24,986 nt of DNA. Source: Irineochytrium annulatum. Taxonomy: Eukaryota > Chytridiomycota > Chytridiomycetes > Chytridiales > Chytridiaceae. Location of the stretch: positions 1 through 24,986 of the forward strand of contig JADGJL010000328.1 in assembly GCA_027600665.1 (NCBI GenBank), written 5' to 3'. The notes under the pieces were generated by a model. It was not told the origin of the DNA. It did not search any database and saw only the letters and a list, made by a program, of their open reading frames with translations. The first letter of the stretch is position 1. Every line of letters begins with the position of its first letter. Below, piece after piece: positions 20,101 to 24,986 of the stretch. The position numbers and the translations under genes were made by a program.

Positions 20101-22098
20101 CACTTCCTCCCAGTGTCCGGCCACCTCCTACCAAACGCGGACACTACGTTTAACATCAACTTTAAACCGCAGTCCCCGAAGATCTTTGACGTCATCGGCA
20201 GGCTTCTGCTCCTAGAGGAGGACAACCGCGTCGACGACGCAGGGCAGATCCACGAGAAGTTGAGTGAGGATAGTAGGGAGCTCGAGTGCGCGCTTGAAAT
20301 CAACTGCAGGGGCGTAGGCATCGATTACGAGCTCTCTATCAAGCCGGAGATCGTGATCGTGCCATCGCCGCTGTATGTTGGCTCCGAGATGTCTACATCC
20401 GTCCGGCTTAGAAACAACAGCATCTCCGACGTTGCATACGAGCTCACGGTCGAAGGCGTGAGCCCGGCCTTTCTCGGGCTAAAGGTGGAGTCGCCACAAG
20501 GAGGCGTGATTGGGACCGTCGCCGCCGGCTCCGCGGACGAACTCCTGATACGACTCGAGGGCCTCTACCCAGGGTTTGTTGAAGGGGTGTTGGTATGCCG
20601 AACGGCGTCAGGCGTCGGCCCTACAATCCGGGTGCCATTGGTCGTACGAGTGGACATCAAACCGGGTGATCTAGAATTTGAAGACCGGGCGGGAGACTTT
20701 GGTCTCCTCGCGCTCGGGTCGAAGAAGACGATTTCGCTGCCGCTCGTGAATCGTTCGAAGAAGTCGATGCGGTATCGGCTGCTGGTTTTCGCGCATGACG
20801 AAGACGACGAGCACAGTGGGGCGCCCGACCAGGAAGGGTGGAGAAGCCACCCGGACTGGTCGGTGGTGATTCAGCCGCATCAGAGCGTTATCGACAGCGG
20901 GCGAACAGAAGTCATCCAAGTGCTGTATGGACCGAAACGGTGTCAGAAGTTCCGAGGCCATCTAGTGTGTGAGCTGCTACCGGACTTAGAAAGCAAGGGG
21001 TTGAGTTCCCTGGTGGTGTCGTGCATCGAGTTGAGGGCAGATGTGCAGACGCCGAGGGCGAGATTAGTGAACCCGTCAAACAGCGTCACCTGCTTCTCAA
21101 CCGTACCGTTCGCATGGAAGGTTCTGATTCAAAACGAGACGTACCTTCACACAAAGTATCAGTGGAAGAACGTCGAGTCGGCGGAATGCACAGCAGTCTT
21201 CACCCCCGAGTCCTGTGACCTCGGGCCGGCTCAGGAGGCGGAAGTCAGCATTACGGTGACCTTCAAATCGAAGCGGGTTCACAAGGGGTTCGAGTTCCTT
21301 TGTTACATCGACGGAATGGCCGAGGACGACGGTGTACTCAGAACGTCACTGGATGCCTACGTACTCGGCCAAAAAGTGAAGTTTAGGATACTGGAGCCGG
21401 CGCTCGAAAGCGGAATCGATGATACGGTGGACGTCGCGACACTGAAAAGGCTTGCTGTCAAACCACCGGAACGGAAGGTCACGGCTATTAACACGCAGAT
21501 GTGGCCAGATGGCGGGCCGTACTGCTTAGACTTCGGGTTGGACTGCCCTGTATTCGGCAACAGGACCCGAACACTGGTCATCCGGAATAAAACCGCGATA
21601 GCGTCGCCGTATAGAACATGGGTTGAGACATATACGGCGATGGGTGTCGACGAAAGCGATGACGCTGACGACGACGCCGGCGACAGGCAGATCGATGGCG
21701 CTGGTGTAATGAAGAGCTCGTGGGATCCCTTCAAAGAGCGGAAACCCGGGTCGGTGACACTACGACCTACAAAGAAGGAAAAGATTGGTTTCAACTCCGA
21801 GGCTGGGAAAGCGTGGATTGAAGGCATAAAGGCCGTTCGGCGGACGGTTAACAGAATGAACCGCCTTCTAAGGGAGGGCAGGGGCGCTGCCTTCCACGCC
21901 ACGCCATCGTACGGTGTCATCGAGCCGTTCGGGGAGGTTAGGATCGACATCACCAGCTATAACAACCTTGCGGGGACGTACGAGGATCGCTTCGTTTGCG
22001 AGATTGGAGCCATCCGTGAGACGATACCGATTTACATGGGGGTGATTGGGCCGGTGGAAGGGGAGGACGAACGGCAAATAGGGAAGGAGCGGATTTAG
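17184..22098 (+). CDS. DLEC1: DLEC1 / CFAP81 (FAP81) axonemal ASH/Ig-domain protein
   Basis: Model: exons 17184..17729, 17777..19110 and 19167..22098; 1603 aa (human about 1755). The N-terminus is low complexity, then a coiled coil at about 335-385 (EEDELKELLQQFLVERENHA), then a helix ending in FLRNPRFP (about 521-528) as in DLEC1. From about 585 there is a series of Ig/ASH (MSP-like) beta domains: FFTNYVPHHTYSKLLSIRNK, LVAPGMSCQYRIDFVPDSLA, IACDNCQVLQLPVRGI. The C-terminal domain has GRGAAFHATPSYGVIEPFGE followed by VRIDITSYNN, close to the DLEC1 end GKGAAFF...GPY...IDIT. Known role: cilia- and flagella-associated protein 81, associated with the central apparatus/axoneme in algae. It starts 80 bp after the SPT8 stop on the same strand, so its promoter must be very short or lie within SPT8. 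Confidence 0.92.
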
Positions 22099-22512
22099 GA
22101 TGTGGCTACACGACTTTTTGCCATAAGGGCGGGCCGAAGGCTAGGAGAGACGTCTGCAATAATGCCAAACTGTTCATAGAATAGATTAAATACAAAATGC
22201 ATGGTGAGCCTGGTGCAAGTTAGCCTTATAGTGCTAATGGCCGACCCATCTGAATGAAGCGAGAAGGAGAAGATCGACATAGAAGTTTTACTAGGACCGG
22301 GATTTCCGATTGATAAAGATCACAGAATGCAACTGCATGAATTCCCTTGTCGCAGTTGAAAAAGACGACGCTGAATATTTTTAAAGCTTCCGATTTCTTC
22401 GTCCAGAACAAGAAAGAGGGCACGGCTTCATGCGGAAACGCCTTGTAAAGAGCGGGTGCGGTTACGGGCTAAGAAAGGCCTCACGCCGAGCAAGAAGTAT
22501 GTATTGTTATGT
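22099..22512. other. convergent 3' spacer between DLEC1 and TPGS2
   Basis: About 414 bases between the convergent stops of DLEC1 and TPGS2. No coding frame of quality. ATTAAA at 22185-22190 lies about 90 nt past the DLEC1 stop and could be its polyadenylation signal. Confidence 0.5.
22185..22190 (+). terminator. ATTAAA polyadenylation-type signal for DLEC1
   Basis: The common AATAAA variant, about 90 nt downstream of the DLEC1 stop codon in a locally AT-rich stretch. Inference only. Confidence 0.3.
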
Positions 22513-23952
22513 TCAAGTTTTCAATCGACTTGGTGCCGTCGATGGTCTCAAGCTATGACCGCTCGACAGCGTGCCCGACTTCTCCGGTGACCCCCTCCCA
22601 TTCTCGAACGACGACAACGGTTGCTGCGACGCCGACAACCGCTCAAGCCCAATGCTCGACGCCAACGTCGTGCCTCCAGCATTCGCCAATGCGGATTGAC
22701 CCGCCGCCACCGCCGCCGCGGCTGCCGCCGCCGCGCGTTTCGCACTCAGTGCGGTTTTAATCGACGCGAGCGTTTTCTCCAAATCCCAACCCGTCTCAGG
22801 CCCATCATCATCCCCCGCCACTGCGCTGGCCTTCTCCATCGAATTACTACCTGCTCCACCACCTGCCGCGCCACCGGCCAACACCCCTTCATCCCCACCA
22901 CAATTTACTACTCCTCCCGCCCCGTTCCTCATCAACGGACTCCCAACCAGTATAGCCCTCACGCGTCGGCACAGCGCCGCTCTCTCCACCGCGTAAAATC
23001 CGAGCCAATCTAAACTCGCTCCCATCCCGGTCTCCGTCATCCCCGATTGCCAGCCCGTGACGCCCAAATGGGAGACCATCATCCGAAAGTAGGCCGAGAA
23101 GGAGCTCGCGAGGCAATACCAAGCCCCGCTAGTGTTCTGGAACCAGACGGAGTGTTGCTTTGGGTAAGGAGGGCAGCAGAGGCAGACTTTTCCGTGGTTC
23201 GGGATGTCCTGCAGGAGGTATGCAGGGCCTGGTGGGTGGGGCACGCCTTTGAGGGATGTAGGGATCCGACCGGCTTTGCGAGGCTGCTGCTGCTGGCCAT
23301 ATGATGGCGTCAATGGTCTCGGCGTGGCGCCTTCCTCCGGCTTCGATATCTTATCCGCCGTCACCTTCGCTGGACCCAAATGAGGTGTGTCCACCCTCGC
23401 GAGCCTCTCCAGCGAGTTGACGTGCAGACATCCCAACAATATGACGTCGTTCCCAAATCGCACGCTCCACTGCACCGAGAGGCCGTCCGAGATCGAATAC
23501 AACGCGATCAGGTCCGGTGGCAGAATCCTGCTCTGGCACACGGGGTGCTGGGACGTCCTCCGCATGCTCTGTGAGTGGCCGTGCTGCATCGGCAGCGAGC
23601 TTTGCCGGTCCTGGGGGTCGAGTGGGCGGGTGAGTGGGGATTTGGAGGCGGCGTTTTGATGCGCGAGAGTGGTGAGGTGCACGGCGTCCCAGGTGTGGAG
23701 GGCTGCAGGAGTCATTGGCGGGCGGGTGCATAACTTGACTTCGCAGACCCCGGGGCAGGATTCAAGATACCCGACGGCCCCGCCGAGAAGGGATGCGAGG
23801 ACCTGGGACTTCCGGGTATTCGGAATCGAGGTTGATGGTGGGGGAGTGGTGAGCGCCGGGATGGATGCTGGCAGATGCAGGGAGTGGGATAGGGCCTGCG
23901 GGGCGGCGGCCTTCCATGATCTGGTGCCGTCAGATCTCTTTGAAGAGTTCAT
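22513..23952 (-). CDS. TPGS2: tubulin polyglutamylase complex subunit 2
   Basis: Single uninterrupted exon of 479 aa (human TPGS2 is about 300). Family stretches: LASLLGGAVGYLESCPGVCE (about 52-71), matching the ILESSPGVTEV region; LPPDLIALYSISDGLSVQWS then VILLGCLHVNSLERL (about 144-184), matching the DFYLTTDGFHMTWSVK..IPLGSMAINS core of this Smi1/Knr4-like fold; GKVCLC, SVWFQNTSGAWYCLASSFSA, and YFRMMVSHLGVTGWQ. Known role: non-catalytic subunit of the TTLL1 polyglutamylase complex, which modifies axonemal and centriolar tubulin. Extra length comes from an insert of about 70 residues after SLERL (Pro/Gln-rich) and a C-terminal tail of about 130 residues with Gly-rich and poly-Ala runs. It follows the cytochrome c synthase gene by 203 bp on the same strand and converges with DLEC1. 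Confidence 0.88.
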   Translation of the reverse strand: MNSSKRSDGTRSWKAAAPQALSHSLHLPASIPALTTPPPSTSIPNTRKSQVLASLLGGAVGYLESCPGVCEVKLCTRPPMTPAALHTWDAVHLTTLAHQNAASKSPLTRPLDPQDRQSSLPMQHGHSQSMRRTSQHPVCQSRILPPDLIALYSISDGLSVQWSVRFGNDVILLGCLHVNSLERLARVDTPHLGPAKVTADKISKPEEGATPRPLTPSYGQQQQPRKAGRIPTSLKGVPHPPGPAYLLQDIPNHGKVCLCCPPYPKQHSVWFQNTSGAWYCLASSFSAYFRMMVSHLGVTGWQSGMTETGMGASLDWLGFYAVERAALCRRVRAILVGSPLMRNGAGGVVNCGGDEGVLAGGAAGGGAGSNSMEKASAVAGDDDGPETGWDLEKTLASIKTALSAKRAAAAAAAAVAAGQSALANAGGTTLASSIGLERLSASQQPLSSFENGRGSPEKSGTLSSGHSLRPSTAPSRLKT

Positions 23953-24155
23953 GGTTCGTCAAATTCCCCTGAACAATCATCTCCTTTCTGAGTAATGCAT
24001 TTAATTTAATGTTACTTCATCCTCAAATGCTGCATATATGTCGCCTTGTTATTTGAGGCTGAAACAAAGACGAAGAGACGAAAAAAAAGGCACCATTAAA
24101 TTAAACACCTTAGTTCACAATCATCCAATCAAGTCTACCGCCGAAACCAAAATAT

Positions 24156-24986
24156 TCAAGAACTCCCGAAAACCGCTCCCCAAGCGTCCGCCATCGCGGC
24201 CTTTGCCCTATCCCAGCACGCCCCAGGCGAGTCTAGCGCAGGCCGAACGTCTACGTTGAATACCGGGCTACCGGGCTCGTCGTGCCCCGAGTAGTAGTCA
24301 ATAACGTAGCGCACACGCTGGCCGCAACGGTCGATGGTCCAGTCGTGGCGGTCAAAAGGTCGTGGGGCCCTGTTGAGAGGAAGACAAAATGTCAGGGTAG
24401 CTGTCGTTAAGGAAGGAAGCTGAAGAAAGAAACGACAATACCCGTAGAATTTTGTTAAAAACCAGGCTTTAGGGGTTATGTCCTGTGGTCTGCCTTGAAA
24501 CTTTACGAGCTTCACATCCTTGCATTCACTTTTTTTAAAAACCTGTTTTGTTAGTACCCGCCCAAACCAATATCAGCGCATCGGCACCCACCAGTGGTAT
24601 TTCTTCTCCCACTTTAGCAACTCCCCCCAACAGCCCTCGTTCAAAAAGTTATGGATCGCCACCATTGTATCGATCTCGCCCTCAGGCGTCTCCCAGCCCT
24701 TCCTCTTCAGTGCGTTGTAGAACCCCTGTGACATGCCATGTCAGCGATGCTTCGCGCTACCTTCATACCTGCGGCGACGGGTACTCCCAATTCCCCTTCC
24801 CATCCCCCATCGGGATCGAGCTCGTCTCCCTCTCCCTCGACAACTCGACCGTCTGGCCAGGGGCGGGCTGATCCGACAGGCCGGCGGGGATCTGATTCAG
24901 CGGGTTCAAGGCCCCGCCGGGCTTCACCGCGTTGGCGCAATCGGCATGCGGGACAGGGCATGATGAGGGCTCGGCCGATGCGGGGA
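24156..24986 (-). CDS. holocytochrome c synthase (cytochrome c heme lyase), 5' end cut by the window
   Basis: Visible exons: 24986..24769 (open at the edge), 24725..24588, 24542..24442 and 24369..24156; phases 0, 0, 2. The enzyme attaches heme to apocytochrome c in the mitochondrial intermembrane space. Seen: a heme-binding CPV motif near the left edge of the protein ([10 protein letters not shown]), [49 protein letters not shown], then [10 protein letters not shown], which carries the conserved His that ligates heme in human HCCS (His154). Further on come [48 protein letters not shown] and [20 protein letters not shown]. All core blocks of the family are present and in order, so the enzyme is probably functional. 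Only the first few residues should lie beyond the window. The symbol would be CYC3 or HCCS depending on nomenclature. Confidence 0.95.

Noticed and set aside
22621..23013. 130-codon plus-strand ORF
   Set aside because: Antisense to the Ala/Gly-rich tail of TPGS2; Arg-rich low-complexity shadow.
1..24986. tRNA, rRNA, transposon and viral genes
   Set aside because: No cloverleaf, rRNA core, transposase/reverse transcriptase motif, terminal repeats or viral gene was found on either strand by reading.

Overview
The window looks like nuclear DNA of a zoosporic (flagellated) fungus, most probably a chytrid-grade lineage. Three observations support this. Genes are split by short introns, mostly 40-75 nt, with GT..AG ends and often a CTAAC/CTGAC-type branch site. 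A fungal-type SAGA subunit (Spt8) and a CFEM-like surface protein are present. Ciliary/centriolar genes (DLEC1/CFAP81, TPGS2, a CCDC138-like gene) lie among them, which only fungi that retain a flagellum should keep. Coding DNA is GC-rich; spacers are more AT-rich. Gene models were built by hand by joining reading frames at splice sites with matching phase.

Layout, left to right. (1) 373-2148, minus: single-pass membrane protein with a Cys-rich CFEM-like head, Ser/Thr-rich stalk, one TM helix and a cytoplasmic SAM domain. (2) 2564-4263 and 5768-8320, minus: two paralogous bHLH-leucine-zipper transcription factors with the same exon plan and intron phases. The second carries a canonical PHD finger at its C-terminus; the first has only a Cys-rich remnant. 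Between them lie one possible small plus-strand membrane protein (4967-5347) and one unresolved minus-strand ORF. (3) 9084-12888, minus: 13-exon CCDC138-like centrosomal/ciliary coiled-coil protein. (4) 13184-14296, minus: coiled-coil protein of unknown family. (5) 14390-14998, minus: tentative small ER-type membrane protein. (6) 15059-17103, plus: SPT8, 12 exons. (7) 17184-22098, plus: DLEC1/CFAP81, 1603 aa, only 80 bp after SPT8. (8) 22513-23952, minus: TPGS2. (9) 24156-24986, minus: holocytochrome c synthase, cut by the right edge.

Functionally, the right half combines housekeeping genes (SAGA co-activator, cytochrome c maturation) with three genes of the flagellum and its base: axonemal DLEC1, tubulin polyglutamylation by TPGS2, and centriolar CCDC138. 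The left half is regulatory: a putative surface sensor and a tandem pair of E-box-type transcription factors, one fused to a probable chromatin-reading PHD finger. No rRNA, tRNA, CRISPR or transposon was seen.
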